A stretch of DNA of 64,000 nucleotides, taken from the NCBI GenBank assembly GCA_037039925.1, contig JAXRKP010000687.1, positions 72,001-136,000 on the forward strand, given 5' to 3'. The notes below the pieces were generated by a model. The model saw nothing but the letters and a program-made list of their open reading frames with translations, had not been told where the DNA came from and ran no database searches. Made by a program: the position numbers and the translations under genes. This document shows positions 1-11,390 of this stretch, piece by piece (within the stretch, counting starts at the first letter, position 1; the number at the start of each line of letters is the position of its first letter). This stretch comes from Doris montereyensis. Taxonomy: Eukaryota > Mollusca > Gastropoda > Nudibranchia > Dorididae.

Positions 1-835
1 AAAAAAGAGAATTTATTTGATTTGTTTTGTTTCTTTTCACTGTAATCCAACTTTTTTATTTTTTTATTTAAGAAATTGTTTTCGTATTTCTTTCTTTCCT
101 TATGTATTTCTTTCTTTATTGAATTATTTGTTTGTTTTTATATTGATTTTTTTTTACATTCATGCCCTGCTCCTTGTTTTATTTCATGGTTCTGAGTGAG
201 TGACCCTTAAGACCCTTATGGAAAATTTTTCACAGCATGCTAGTCGTCTGTCACAGGGTTTTATCCTCACGCTGTTGTTAGTACTTATTTGCACCTGGTT
301 TGAGGGGGGAAAATGCATGTTAAGTGTCTTTCCCCAAGGAACACTACATTGGCCCATGCCATTACGGTCCCTGGAGCTGGAGCTTATCCCGGTTTCTATA
401 ATAACAGGTGATAATAATCACCTCCTGGACAGGACGCTAGTCTGACGCAGGTTTTTAGTCTCAAGCTAATACTTATTACCATTTGCACCTGGGTAGAGTG
501 GGGAAAATGTGTGTGTTAAGTGTCATTCCAAGGGAACACTTCATCGGAACTAGTTTTTGTTAGGATTCGAACTCGGGATCTCATGATACCCAGTCCGGCA
601 GTCTAACCACTAAGCCACTGATGTCGCCAATATTTTTTTATGAGGCTTATTATGTTTGTTTAACACTTTCCACGCCGGGGATTTTTTCCTGTATACGCAG
701 TACATTTTAGGAGTGAAAACGTTTATGCCAATGACTTTACAATGATCGCCACATTTGGTGGACGGACAGGGTAATGAAAAAAATCTCATCGTAGTATTTT
801 CTTTAATTTTTGTGTGTTTTTTTCTTCTTCTTCAG
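1..835 (+). other. D2HGDH: D2HGDH intron (upstream part)
   Basis: No exon is recognisable before 836. The stretch holds a tRNA-derived SINE in reverse orientation (about 340-626), an older truncated copy next to it (about 240-340), and T-rich sequence. The polypyrimidine tract ending TTCTTCTTCAG at 835 is the splice acceptor of the exon that follows. Confidence 0.6.
240..626 (-). repeat. tRNA-derived SINE (family 1), two overlapping copies
   Basis: Read on the minus strand, the head near 626-560 contains an A-box-like GGCTTAGTGGTTAGA and a B-box-like GAGTTCGAATCC, which marks RNA polymerase III SINE ancestry. The body includes TTCCCTTGGAATGACACTTA and ACCCAGGTGCAAATGG. The segment at 285-345 repeats the segment at 470-545, so a truncated second copy abuts the first. 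It is not a real tRNA gene, because the head lacks a foldable anticodon arm at proper spacing. Confidence 0.75.
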
Positions 836-1007
836 CATATCTGGGGCCTGCGAGAACGCTGTGCTGAAGCTCTCATGGTGGACGGTTACTGCTACAAATA
901 CGACGTGTCTCTGCCTTTGAGTTCCTATTACGACCTAGCCCGTGATATGAGAGAACGGCTAAAGGATGTCGTCATCAGGACTGTGGCCTATGGTCATGTT
1001 GGTGACG
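836..1007 (+). CDS. D2HGDH: D-2-hydroxyglutarate dehydrogenase, internal exon
   Basis: The product is the mitochondrial FAD enzyme that oxidises D-2-hydroxyglutarate to 2-oxoglutarate and passes electrons to the ETF system. The exon opens after TTCTTCTTCAG and closes at ACG|GTAAGTG in phase 1. Its 57 codons begin HIWGLRERCAEAL and end VAYGHVGDG. The DGY.YKYD.SLP and YGH.GDG motifs match the C-terminal FAD-oxidase domain of the D-2HGDH/D-LDH family, where the YGH-GDGN-H segment contributes to the metal/substrate site. The frame is intact. The related family member LDHD is less likely because the KYD-SLP context and the next exon fit D2HGDH better. Confidence 0.9.
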
Positions 1008-1147
1008 GTAAGTGTGTTTGAGTTTGTTTTTGCTGTGGTTGATGTTCTGTGGGCTCTTGCCAAAGCTGTACCGCTTCTTTCCAGTTCTTAATTAAAAAGA
1101 TTAATTTTTTTCCATTTACGTTGTCTAAGTTTTGGTTGGGCAGTTAG

Positions 1148-1245
1148 CCTGCTTTCCTTTCACTCTTTCGCTTATCTTTCCTCTTGCTATTACTTCTTTA
1201 TTCATACTGAGATCACCACATGTGATGGACGGGATGAATTTCACT
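1148..1245 (+). repeat. Element R copy, sense to D2HGDH
   Basis: Read on the plus strand: CTTTCCTTTCACTCTTTCGC, then CTTATCTTTCCTCTTGCT, then TGAGATCACCACATGTG and ATGGACGGGATGAATTTCA. This is the reverse complement of the copies seen on the plus strand throughout PIK3R4, and it is the only copy found in this orientation. Confidence 0.75.
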
Positions 1246-1264
1246 GGAGAAAAAAAAACAACCC

Positions 1265-1560
1265 AAAGGCATCAGTAGCTTAGCAGTAATAGCATTGGGC
1301 TTACGAGTGTAAGATCATGGAATTCTATGTTTGAATTCTGGCAGCATTAAATTAGGTATGACGTTATGTTTTTTTTGAAAAGATGATGCATTTTCCTGAC
1401 TAGATCCATATACAAATGAACACCAGTGTCAGCTGCAGTGTAGATAGAACCTGCGACAGACTAGTATCCAGTCGCAAAAAGCGGAGTATTGGGACCCATT
1501 CTGATTCAAGCTATAGAAACCAGGATGAGCCCCAGTTCTATGGGCTGTTATGGCCTTGAA
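1265..1560 (+). repeat. tRNA-derived SINE (family 1-like), with TTA tail
   Basis: The head contains CAGTAGCTTAGCAGTAATAG (A-box-like) and TTTGAATTCTGG (B-box-like). The 3' part reads CGACAGACTAGTATCCAGTC and GATGAGCCCCAGTTCTATGG, the same body found in the SINEs near 340-420 and 8030-8110. The copy runs directly into a TTA microsatellite, which looks like an expanded SINE tail. Confidence 0.65.
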
Positions 1561-1564
1561 GGCA

Positions 1565-1617
1565 TTTTATCATTATTATTGTTATTATTATTATTATCAT
1601 TATCATCATCATCATCA

Positions 1618-1684
<67 letters not shown>

Positions 1685-1700
1685 TATTATCATTATTATG
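1565..1700. repeat. (TTA)n microsatellite
   Basis: Near-perfect trinucleotide array with a few ATC interruptions at its start. Its open frames on both strands are low-complexity poly-Leu or poly-Asn and are not genes. Confidence 0.95.
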
Positions 1701-1770
1701 ATTATTTTTAAAAGGCGGCCTCACCTGGTCATTTTTACCTTGCCTGGTTTTTGTTTTTCTTTCCCCAAAG

Positions 1771-2021
1771 GTAACCTCCACCTCAATTTCACCACACCCA
1801 AGTACGACGACACGGCCATGAATCTCATCGAACCTTTCATCTACGACTGGGTGGCCAAACACCGAGGCAGCATCAGCGCCGAGCACGGTCTAGGCTTCAA
1901 GAAAAGAAATTTCATCTACCGCAGCAAAACTGACGCGGCAGTCTCTCTCATGGCAACTTTGAAAACAGCAATAGATCCGAAAGGCATTCTGAATCCCTAC
2001 AAGGTTTTACCAGATTTATAA
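1771..2021 (+). CDS. D2HGDH: D-2-hydroxyglutarate dehydrogenase, terminal exon with stop
   Basis: The exon begins after CCCCAAAG and completes the split glycine codon (G|GT), giving GHVGDG-NLHLNFTTPKYDD. It contains SAEHGLGFKKR, the family's conserved H-G-x-G segment near the flavin/active site, and ends DPKGILNPYKVLPDL followed by TAA at 2019-2021. The C-terminal DPKGILNPYK signature is typical of complete D2HGDH proteins, so this is the authentic end. No frameshift is seen. The gene is convergent with PIK3R4, whose stop lies 10.2 kb away. Confidence 0.95.
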
Positions 2022-2175
2022 AGATGTTGAATCTTGTTGTCATTGTTGGCCTGCCAATAGCTGAGATCAGAAATTGGAAAAAAGGTGTTATATCAAGGAT
2101 TTGCTATTCAGATATAATTGGGTTTTTTATATGATTTGTTATAGTTATGTGTCTGCATGTGTGTATGTGTGTGTG

Positions 2176-2196
2176 AAGAGAGAGAGAGAGAGAGGG

Positions 2197-2276
<80 letters not shown>

Positions 2277-2283
2277 GGAGGGA
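2176..2283. repeat. (GA)n microsatellite
   Basis: Long AG dinucleotide run just downstream of D2HGDH, probably within its 3' UTR or flank. Confidence 0.95.
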
Positions 2284-2429
2284 GGTAATTGATTGAATTA
2301 ATTTTCTTACCTATTATGTTTTTTTCATGTGAATGTTTTTTGGTATTACTATTATGTCACTGTGATTGTATTGCATAGAACTTTAATGTATAAGGGAGTA
2401 GGCGCAATATAAAGATAGCATTGTTATTA

Positions 2430-2459
2430 TAATTGTTACTATTAATATTATTACATATA

Positions 2460-2490
<31 letters not shown>

Positions 2491-2509
2491 TATTATTATT
2501 ATTATTATT

Positions 2510-2574
<65 letters not shown>

Positions 2575-2589
2575 GTTATTATTATTATT

Positions 2590-2635
<46 letters not shown>

Positions 2636-2640
2636 GCAGT
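2430..2640. repeat. (TTA)n microsatellite
   Basis: Long TTA array with occasional TTG/TAC variants. The frame through it encodes only Leu, Tyr or Ile runs. Confidence 0.95.
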
Positions 2641-2931
2641 GTCCCTTTTACAAGCTGTTACGTTCTTTCTGTCTACAACCAATGCCATCTATCATCTATA
2701 GAATCTACTAGCAATTTTGTTATAGCTGTTTCAGTGTTTGATGCCTGTGATATAGTATGATATTATTAGCTTTAATTGCTATGGAAAGAACGTTAAACAA
2801 ACAAAAATTGTGAGAAATTGAACAAAAATTGCAGCCACATTTTTCGTTTGTTCTCTGATGAAGGCTTACGTCGTGTGTCTGTTCTGTTTTCTTCACGTGT
2901 GTTGCAACCCGTTGTCACTCATCACTTCAGT

Positions 2932-3080
2932 TGTTTTACCACATAGCATTTGATGCAAGCTGGTAATCTGAAAATAGTTTGTTTTACCACATAGCATTTG
3001 ATGCAAGCTTAATCTGAAAATAGTTTGTTTTACCACATAGCATTTGATGCAAGCTGGTAATCTGAAAATAGGTTGTTTTT
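2932..3080. repeat. Short tandem triplication, ~54-bp unit
   Basis: Three copies of a unit containing GTTTTACCACATAGCATTTG and ATGCAAGCT..AATCTGAAAATAG stand in a row; the middle copy lacks TGG. Confidence 0.85.
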
Positions 3081-3139
3081 GAGCATGTTTGCTATTATTT
3101 TTTGTTTTGTAAATTATGGTGTTTGCCCAATATTCATCT

Positions 3140-3222
3140 TTATTATTATATTATTATTATATTATTATTAATATTATATGTTATTATTTATTTATTATTA
3201 TTATATTATTATTATTTTATAT
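3140..3222. repeat. (TTA)n microsatellite, tail of LINE relic
   Basis: The array begins immediately after the stop codon of the minus-strand LINE fragment at 3223-3366, so it is best read as that element's 3' tail. Confidence 0.75.
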
Positions 3223-3366
3223 TTACTGCCCATTATGCCAGTTAGCATGTAGGGCAGCAATGAAGCATCTCCATCTCTCTCTTTTCATGGCAAGCGTCTT
3301 TATGGAATTCCAGGTTTCGCTCCAGTCTTTAATCTCTTTCTCTGCTGTTCTTCTCCCAGTTGTCTT
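3223..3366 (-). pseudogene. LINE 3'-end relic (C-terminus of reverse-transcriptase ORF)
   Basis: The minus strand encodes EKEIKDWSETWNSIKTLA, then KRERWRCFIAALHA and a stop. This is the post-RT C-terminal tail typical of many invertebrate non-LTR retrotransposon polyproteins. It matches the order of motifs at the end of the second LINE relic near 39490-39620, suggesting the same family. Everything upstream is lost. Confidence 0.65.
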
Positions 3367-3384
3367 ACATCTTTATTACTGCAT

Positions 3385-3720
3385 GTTTAAAAGCGAGGGA
3401 ACTCAGTAGTCCAGAGGCAAGGTGTTGGCCTCTCAACCAAACGGTAGTGGGTTCGAGCCCCACCAACGGTTGAAAAATGTTCTCAAATTTTTTGAGTATA
3501 ATCTGTCCCCCTGGTCCAGGTAGGTGCACCGACACCTGGTCCAATCGGAGAAGGATGATAAAAAGGAGGTCCCGCAGCGCACAGATCACAACAATGTGCA
3601 TGTTAAAGATCCCTTGGCTGTTTACAGGGTAGACCGGGTGAAATTACGAAAAAATCCTGCTAAAATCTCCAATATCACCTTAGTTGTGGATGTGGGTAAA
3701 TCAAATCAAAATGTTAAAAC
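3385..3720 (+). repeat. tRNA-derived SINE (family 2)
   Basis: The head GAACTCAGTAGTCCAGAGGC and GTGGGTTCGAGCCCCACC resembles A and B boxes, the latter being a near-perfect T-arm sequence. The body includes CCTGGTCCAGGTAGGTGCAC and TGCATGTTAAAGATCCCTTG. Related fragments lie at 53455-53710 and 63085-63225 on the minus strand. Confidence 0.75.
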
Positions 3721-4374
3721 AGTGAATTTAAATGTCGTGATACAGTATGCTGTTTAGTTTTTGTCCACGGTTTTGTATATTGTTGATGTTAACTAATTTC
3801 ATTTTTATGTTTTTATTTTTATTCATGATTTTGTATATTTATTGTAATTTTAATTGTCATGAATGAGATTGGATGTGTAAGTAAGACAGTTTTGTTACCT
3901 TTGGTATGATGAGTCATGTTAAAGGAAATTTTGGCACAAGGAGACCTTTGTACCTATACTGTAACACTAAAAAACACCCGTCGTCTTGGAATCTTTTTGC
4001 AAATTTAGTTCCATATTTCACAGTCACTTTGGGTTCAATTTGTTTGTAATTTGTATAGGATGTTAACACTGACCTTTCAATTTTGTCAAGCCACTTTTTA
4101 AAAAAAAACAAATAGAACAAAAATTTATGAATTTTTTCGTATTACAATGTCAACATATAGCGAAAATACACGTTTTTCATACAAATAAATCCTAAAAAGA
4201 AAACTTTCAAAGAAAAAAAAAACGCCATTGACAAACTGAAGACATGAATATCTGACATCTGAAATATGATGACTTGTGTTTGAGATGAATTGACCTAAAT
4301 AATTTTTAAAAAATGCAGTTTTGAAAAAGAAAGCAGTTTTATTGCATTGATTTTAACCAGCAGAGTGATGTCAT

Positions 4375-4865
4375 ATCATCATCATCATCATCATCATCAT
4401 TTGTGGCTTGCGTTATTCAACACGTTGCCGACCATCCCTCTCCATGTTGTTCTGTGTTCAGTGTTTCTTGTAAAATCCGAGTTGGTGGTGATATCGGACG
4501 TGTTTTGTCTTAACGCCGTTACGTATGTGATGCTTTGTCTGCCACGAGCTCTTGTCCCCTCTATGAATCCAGATGTTGCTAGTTTTTCTAGTCCGTCTTG
4601 TCTTCACACATGGCCAAAAAATCTCATTTGCCTTGTCTTGATGTTCTTCATAAGTTCTCTTTCTTTTCCAATTTTCATAAGAACTTCCATAGTTGTCATT
4701 TTTGCTGTCCAGGGATTTTCAATATCCTTCTATAAAATCCACATTTCAAATGTTTCTAAACGTTTACGACATTGTGCATCTAAATTCCACGTTTCACATG
4801 CATATAATAGTGTCGCTGTTTGTATTTTCGTGTCTGTTTTCAGTTTTGAATTGGAGACAACAGCC
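4375..4865 (-). pseudogene. LINE 3'-end relic with (ATG)n tail
   Basis: The minus strand encodes RRILKIPWTAKMTTMEVLMK, GKERELMKNIKTRQMRFFGH, then DGLEKLATSGFIEGTRARGR and a C-terminal TTWRGMVGNVLNNASHK before the stop, followed directly by TGATGATGATG repeats. These are the post-RT C-terminal motifs of a non-LTR retrotransposon. Two in-frame stops (after WIL and FFGHV) show it is dead. The long plus-strand frame over 4347-4877 is its antisense shadow. Confidence 0.75.
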
Positions 4866-5044
4866 TTAATATTATGAAATTATTGTTTTGCTATTGCTAT
4901 CCTTCACCTTATTTCAGTAGTGTCTTTGCAGTTGTTTGTTATGATTGCGCAGAAGTATTAAATTGTGTCACTTGTTATAATTCAGAGATGCCCTTTTTCC
5001 GTATTTATACGTAAATCCGTACATTTCGAAATTCTCCGTATAGA

Positions 5045-5920
5045 TTATACATGTAGATATCTAGAGATGTTGTAGCATATCAGGATTTGACATGGTGTAG
5101 TTAGATAGAGTATACATGTAGATATATCAGGATTTGACATGGTGTAGTTAGATAGAGTATACATGTAGATATATCAGGATTTGACACGGTGTAGTTAGAT
5201 AGAGTATACATGTAGATATCAGTATCAGGATTTGACATGGTGTAGTTAGATAGAGTATCAGGATTTGACATGGTGTAGTTAGATAGAGTATACATGTAGA
5301 TATATCAGGATTTGACATGGTGTAGTTAGATAGAGTATACATGTAGATATATCAGGATTTGACATGGTGTAGTTAGATAGAGTATACATGTAGATATCTA
5401 GAGACGTTGTAGCATATCAGGATTTGACATGGTGTAGTTAGATAGAGTATACATGTAGATATCTCAGAGATTTGACATATGTAGATTTGACAGAGTGTAC
5501 ATTAGATATATCAGGATTTGACATGGTGTAGTTAGATAGAGTATACATGTAGATATATCAGGATTTGACATGGTGTAGTTAGATAGAGTATACATGTTGA
5601 TATCTAGAGTTGTAGCATATCAGGATTTGACATGGTGTAGTTAGATAGAGTATACATGTAGATATCTAGACGTTGTAGCATATCAGGATTTGACATGGTG
5701 TAGTTAGATAGAGTATACATGTAGATATCTAGAGACGTTGTAGCATATCAGGATTTGACATGGTGTAGTTAGATAGAGTATACATGTAGATATCTAGAGA
5801 TGTTGTAGCATATCAGGATTTGACATGGTGTGGTTAGATAGAGTATACATGTAGATATCTAGAGATGTAGCATATCAGGATTTGACATGGTGTAGTTAAA
5901 GGATACGTGTTGATATCTAG
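5045..5920. repeat. Minisatellite, ~45-75 bp unit
   Basis: About 16 units built from GACATGGTGTAGTTAGATAG, AGTATACATGTAGATAT and CAGGATTTG. Longer higher-order units carry an extra CTAGAGA.GTTGTAGCATAT block in the last third of the array. Confidence 0.95.
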
Positions 5921-6079
5921 AAACCATAGTGTTGGCAGTTTGTTATCACGACGATACAGATTCAAAACCGATGGCTGGGTCAGGTGTTTTTTCACAACGT
6001 TGTACTCTGAGGAAAGAAAGAATGTACTTCACTCTTGTTTTCCTCACTTGACCAGATATAGAGGAAGATCTTGTTAGAG

Positions 6080-6340
6080 TGTTAGTACGAAAAGCCTAAC
6101 AGGCTGATGTACCGTATGCTCCCAGGGAGTTGAGAAGGACTTTGAATGAAATGGCCTGCTGGGTGATAAATGTTGTATAGTCGGTGGATACGAACTATAT
6201 AAATCCATCTTTATTTTTATCTTTTTATGTATCTGTCTATCAGTCTGACTTTCATAGCGGTGATTATTCTGTTCCTTCTCCTTATGGTAGAGCAGCATCT
6301 TTGATAACCAGAGAGCTGGCTGTGACTGATAATCTTTGCT
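6080..6340 (+). repeat. Dispersed repeat (unnamed family)
   Basis: GTACCGTATGCTCCCAGGGA, AATGAAATGGCCTG and GGATACGAACTATATAAATC recur in inverted orientation around 44490-44600 and partly at 44700-44760. Structure and class are unknown; a SINE body is possible. Confidence 0.45.
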
Positions 6341-6544
6341 TGCTGCAGGAGCTGCATCACCATTTGATTTAAACAAACAAATTTTGATCTCGTTTCATTT
6401 TGTCTCCGTCAATTAATAAATTCTAACTTGTTGAACCTCGACCCAGAATTCCATCTTGATACCTCAATCAGGAGATCTTTTTTACCATAATTAAAAATTT
6501 GTTTTTATCACGTATCGACGAGATTAATGCTAAGTTTGTTTTAT

Positions 6545-6995
6545 TGAAATTTACCCTGTCCACAATGTGGTGATCTCAGGATGAACTAAGAGGAAATAAC
6601 ATGAGAGATTAAAAGTGAAAGAATGCAAGGAGAGAAGTAGGAGCTACCATATGTGGTGATCTCAGGATGAACTAAGAGGAAATAGCATAATGAGAGATAA
6701 AGAATGCAAAGAGAGAAGTAGGAGCTACCATATGTGGTGATCTCAGGGTGAACTAAGAGGAAATAGCATAGTGAGAGATTAAAAGTGAAAGAGTGCAAGG
6801 AGAAAAGTTCTACGATCTACCATATGTGGTGATCTCAGGGTGAACTAAGAGGAAATAGCATAATGAAAGATAAAAAGTGAAAGAGTGCAAGAGAGAAGTA
6901 TGAGCTACCATATGTGGTGATCTCAGGGTGAACTAAGAGGAAAGAGCATAATGAGACATTAAAAGTGAAAGAATGCAAGGAGAGAAACAGGAGCT
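6545..6995 (-). repeat. Element R, tandemly amplified (about 5 units of ~90 bp)
   Basis: One element R copy (ATTTACCCTGTCCACAATG onward) is followed by four more units starting AGCTACCATATGTGGTGATC. The unit joins the element's CTACCA end straight back to its own TATGTGGTGATCTCAGG, so the array was formed by fusing the two ends of the element. Confidence 0.85.
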
Positions 6996-7189
6996 ACCAG
7001 CAACACTGTAATTGTGTAATTTCTATAAATATAAAGGAAGAGGTTTATGTTTTATTTCATTCATCAAGTTTTGCCCAGAGGTTAAGTAAATGCCATTCAT
7101 ATATTATTACTGGCGTTGGAACTGATGCATACGATAGTGGGAAAATCACACCAATAACGTTCGTGTTAGGGTTGAGGGAGCTACAGTAC

Positions 7190-7312
7190 TGATTAAATTG
7201 AAATTCACCCCATCCACCACATGCAGGGATCTCAGGGAAAAAAGAATCAAACAGCTAGATGAAAGATAAATGAAAGAATGAAAGGAAAGAAGTAAGACTT
7301 AGCAGTCAGTGG
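7190..7312 (-). repeat. Element R copy
   Basis: Begins AATTGAAATTCACCCCATCC, passes through GATCTCAGGG and ends GAAAGGAAAGAAGTAAGAC. Diverged but collinear with the consensus. Confidence 0.75.
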
Positions 7313-8029
7313 TACCCTCCAACTACAGTACTATAGTACGAGTTCCTCACAGACAACAATGCACATTGATAGTATAGTAATAAGAGCAAAACCCAATGAT
7401 TAATGGTAAAATTTCAATATATATATTTAATAAGAGAGGCAGTTAGGGGAATATCCCTGAGACAAGCAATTAATACATATTCTTATTTCAGTATGGTGTT
7501 GGTATAATAATAATAATCATTTTATTTCAGCTTTGCACACGCAAAACATGAACACATGTCTGTCATGATTTAGAAGAACAGTTCAATAATACAAATTGGA
7601 TTTGGAATGGAGAATAACAAGTCAATGAATCAATGTTATTATTGTTGTTGTTATAATATTAATATTATAGTTAAAGACGTGTACGAGTGTTTTAAAATTT
7701 AAAGACAAAAATGAAATGAGCTTTGAGGGCAAAATAATCAGCTTTGGCACAATATAAAAAAAAAAGATATCAGGACATCAAAGTGTGGTTTTTCACCCAA
7801 TTCAAATATCATTTAAAAATAATAATATTAATAAAGATTTATAGAGCATTTATTCCGCTAAAGAGGCTCTAAGCCCTATCATTAATTAATGACTAAACTT
7901 TCAACATTATGTCAAATATCCATAAAGTAGTCAACAGCGCCATCCTTAGTAATGAAAGTAGCAATAATTCTTTCCCGACCGATACAATCCGCAAAGCCAG
8001 AGTGGCCCATGCCATTTCTCTTCTATTAA

Positions 8030-8315
8030 TTATTTAGTTCCTTCATCAAGGCCATAATGGCCCATAGAGCCGGAGGGTGTCCTGGTTTCTACAGCATGAA
8101 GTATGAATCAGAACAGATGATAATAATTACCTCCTGGACAGGACGTAAATTTTTTTTACTCCCAAGCTAGTCCTTAAGCCCATTTGCACCTGGGTCGAGT
8201 TGGGGACATGGGTGTTAAATGTCTTTCCCAAGGAACACAACGCCAGACTTGACTTTGCTAGGATTCAAATGATCCCAAGTCGGACAGCCTAACCACAAGG
8301 CCACGGATGCCACTT
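8030..8315 (-). repeat. tRNA-derived SINE (family 1)
   Basis: Minus-strand head GGCCTTGTGGTTAGGCTGTC with a degenerate B box. The body shares TTCCTTGGGAAAGACATTTA and ACCCAGGTGCAAATGGGC with the copy at 340-626. Confidence 0.7.
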
Positions 8316-8364
8316 TTCTTCTATAGCGAGATTTATTTAATTGCCGATGGCCTCATTCACTATC

Positions 8365-8905
8365 ATGTCGCTCTAGTGATTTCAAGGCGAGTTATAAGGA
8401 AACAGCAATTTGAAGCAAATGTGAAGTGAAGGAGTGAAAGGAAAGAGGTACGAACTACCAGTAGTGCCAGCCAACCATCCACTTACTATATAGCCGAACA
8501 GGGGAACAGCCAAAGTCTGATTTTTGTTTTCATTTTATAAACCACAGATTGCAATGAACTCTTTTTCTCTTTGTGTGTATAATTCAAGAATTCGCAACAT
8601 TCATTAAATACGAAGACATTCTTAATTTATCATAAATCATCACCGGTACTCATATTTGAAGAAAGACGTAATTCAAGATTTTAAATTATGGACACATAGA
8701 AAGAGTACGTTACCTTGTGATTTATCCTTCCACCATATGCTGTGATCTCAGCGTGAAACGAGGAAACAGCAAGATGAAAGGATAAGTAAATGGAAAGAAG
8801 TAGGACCTACCATCCGTACCCGCTACTGAGATGAAACAGAACAATGAAAGAAAGATATGTGAAAAGGAAAGGAGTAGTACCTACCAGTAGCACCTGCCAA
8901 CCAAT
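8365..8905 (-). repeat. Element R, three diverged copies
   Basis: Recognisable blocks at 8390-8470 (AGGAAACAGCAATTTGAAGC to CGAACTACCAGTAGTGCC), 8728-8815 (CACCATATGCTGTGATCTCA) and 8820-8905 (GAAAGGAGTAGTACCTACC). Confidence 0.65.
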
Positions 8906-9904
8906 CAGCATAGAAAGGCTACCAAAGAAAACAAAAAGAAGACCTTGAACAAAATAAGAAGACCAATTTGCTTATTTTGTACGTTGATGCAAGATGCAAC
9001 ACTCACACATCTGGTCTCAATGCCTACTACTACGTACTATATGAGACTGAGTGAGAGCTTAAACATCTGTTGCACAACATGGACCCATACTGTCTGGAAC
9101 AAAAACAGCGTAGTGATTTGATATGGCCCCTCATGCAGTAAAGATTAGCAACTCTTTGAGCCTGTGGGTCTATGCCATGTTTTAACACAGGGGTTCTACA
9201 ATGCTATGATCTGGTAACGGTAGGGACTTTTTTTTTTTAGTTTTTAGCTGTACTTTCCTTCATATAAGCCACAGCCACAGATACAAAGTGTAGCATATCA
9301 AATCAATCACAATTGAATGTACTTTTTGAATAAAAAGGATGAATTGATATATTTTGGAAAATGTTTTGCTGTTAATAACAAGATAAATGTTATGTAATAT
9401 GAAAACTAACAATTTCTTGAATTGTGATTTTACGTTTGTTACCATAAACAATAGCAAATCCTCATCTAGAACTAGAAGCTTGTGATAGGGCTTTTTCAGT
9501 TCACAAGATATCAATCTTCAATCAGATAAACTACCAGTTTCAAGGGGTAATCCTCCATTTTTGAAATTATAATCCAATAATGAAGCTACATAACGTCGGG
9601 AAAAAACGAAATTTTCAACAATAGAAATCAGCGCTACTTTTTGTTTACATCACAGTTTCTCCCAATACAGACACCCCTTTAGGCTCTAATGCTTTGAAAT
9701 AAAAGATGATTTATAATAGAAGATCAACTTAAAGTAATTTCGCATTTGTATTCATTCAATACTGTTTCATACGCTATAATAATAGCACATTAGCATAGGT
9801 CTGTTGGCCAGTGTGCGGCCGCCTGTCTATTTTGTCAAGATCACCAGCTGCGCTCCGCAACCGTTCAGGCTCAAAGAGTTAATGATTGGCTTAAAGTTAA
9901 AGAG

Positions 9905-10645
9905 ATTTTAAACATTATTTTATTCAAATTCACCCTGTTTTTATCTCACTAATTTTAGGGTACAAAATTGGAGCAAACAGTGAGATGAAAGACGGATGTA
10001 AAAACAAAAGTAAAAGAATGAAAAGAGAGGAGTACCACCCAAAAGTCATAGGACAATAAAACAACTTTACAAGCACCCTTCAGACACTCCTGATTTATGA
10101 TAAACATTGTTTGTTTCATTGCAATTTACTCCATCCATCGTATGCATCCATCTCAGGGTTTTGTTTCTGTTGATTGACACTTTACCCTGTCCACCATATG
10201 CGGTGATCTAAGAGTTAATGAAGAAAAAACAGCAGGATGAAAAGATAAGTGAAAGGAAAGAAGTTGGGCCTACCAATCATGTCTGCCAACTGCTCAGGGG
10301 TAATTTAAGAGGATTTTGTGCTTGTTTCATTGAAATTGACCCTGTCCACCTAGGGCTGTGATCTCAGTGTGAATCAAGAGGAAGCAGCAAGATAAAGGAT
10401 CTTCTATAAGCAGCGTCTACCACACTACTAGCAGCAACTCCCCAACAACCAAACATGACATGCTAGCATAAGAATCATGGATTTCACTTGTTTCATTCAA
10501 ATTTATTTCCCGTCCACCAAATGCGGTGATCTCAGGGTGAATTAGGAGGAAACAGCAAGATGAGAGATAAATGAAAGAGGGAAAGGAAAGGAAAGAAGTA
10601 GGATTAGGACCTCTACCTCTCAGCAGTGTCCGCCAACTGCCTGCG
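9905..10645 (-). repeat. Element R cluster, four copies
   Basis: Copies near 9905-10045, 10108-10285, 10322-10440 and 10490-10645. Each carries some of ACCCTGTCCACC, GATCTCAGGGTGAAT, AACAGCAAGATGA and AAAGAAGT.GG..CTACC. The last is the best preserved. Confidence 0.8.
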
Positions 10646-11069
10646 CTTGAGGGACAAGTAAATTACCCCCAAGCAATCAGAGCCCCTCTATATGACAATA
10701 CAATATATCATCATAAATACAATGAAAAAACGTGGCAGGCAGTGCCACTGAGGGAAATATTGTTCACACAAGTGTCACTATTTTCTCACACACACACAGA
10801 CAAATAAGCCTTTTTAAAAATTTTTTATAACGTGAATAAATAAATTACCCTGACAAGAATTGTTTTTTTTTAGTTTTATGGAAATGTCATAATGGCACTG
10901 TTCTTGTTGAAAGTTGTCAAAGAGATAAAAAAAAAAGAAAAAAGCAATCATCCACATTCTGTTTACTATCATTAAAGACATGAGCAACTTGTATGAATGA
11001 GTAAATGGTTTGTGTCCATCATCACCATCTGTTTTTCAAAATATGGTCCTTTCATGCAAAATAAATATG

Positions 11070-11390
11070 CATCATATACAGACATACATCATATACAGAC
11101 ATACATCATATACAGACATACATCATATACAGATATACATCATATACAGACATACATCATATACAGATATACATCATATACAGACATACATCATATACAG
11201 ACATACATCATATACAGATAAACATCATATACACCATACATCATATACAGACATACATCATATACAGACATACATCATATACAGATATACAGCATATACA
11301 GACATACATCATATACAGATATACATCATATACAGACATACATCATATACAGATATACATCATATACAGACATACATCATATACAGACAT
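11070..11390. repeat. Minisatellite, 17-bp unit
   Basis: About 19 copies of ACATACATCATATACAG with rare T-for-C variants. Because 17 is not a multiple of three, the array reads open in every frame; that is a repeat artefact. Confidence 0.95.

Larger units (their letters stand above)
1008..1770 (+). other. D2HGDH: D2HGDH last intron
   Basis: This 763-bp intron runs from GTAAGTG to TTCCCCAAAG. It contains an inverted element R copy (about 1148-1245), a SINE (1265-1560) and a long TTA microsatellite (about 1565-1700). Confidence 0.85.

Noticed and set aside
1489..1886. Open frames over the TTA array (poly-Leu on one strand, poly-Asn on the other)
   Set aside because: They are translations of a microsatellite; the plus-strand D2HGDH exon overlapping the end explains the only meaningful sequence.
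3385..3480. Candidate tRNA gene (GGGTTCGAGCCCC)
   Set aside because: The T-arm-like box is good but the rest does not fold as a tRNA and the sequence continues into a SINE body found elsewhere.
4347..4877. 176-codon plus-strand open frame
   Set aside because: It is antisense to a LINE C-terminal relic that matches known motifs on the minus strand; the His run is the LINE's ATG tail.
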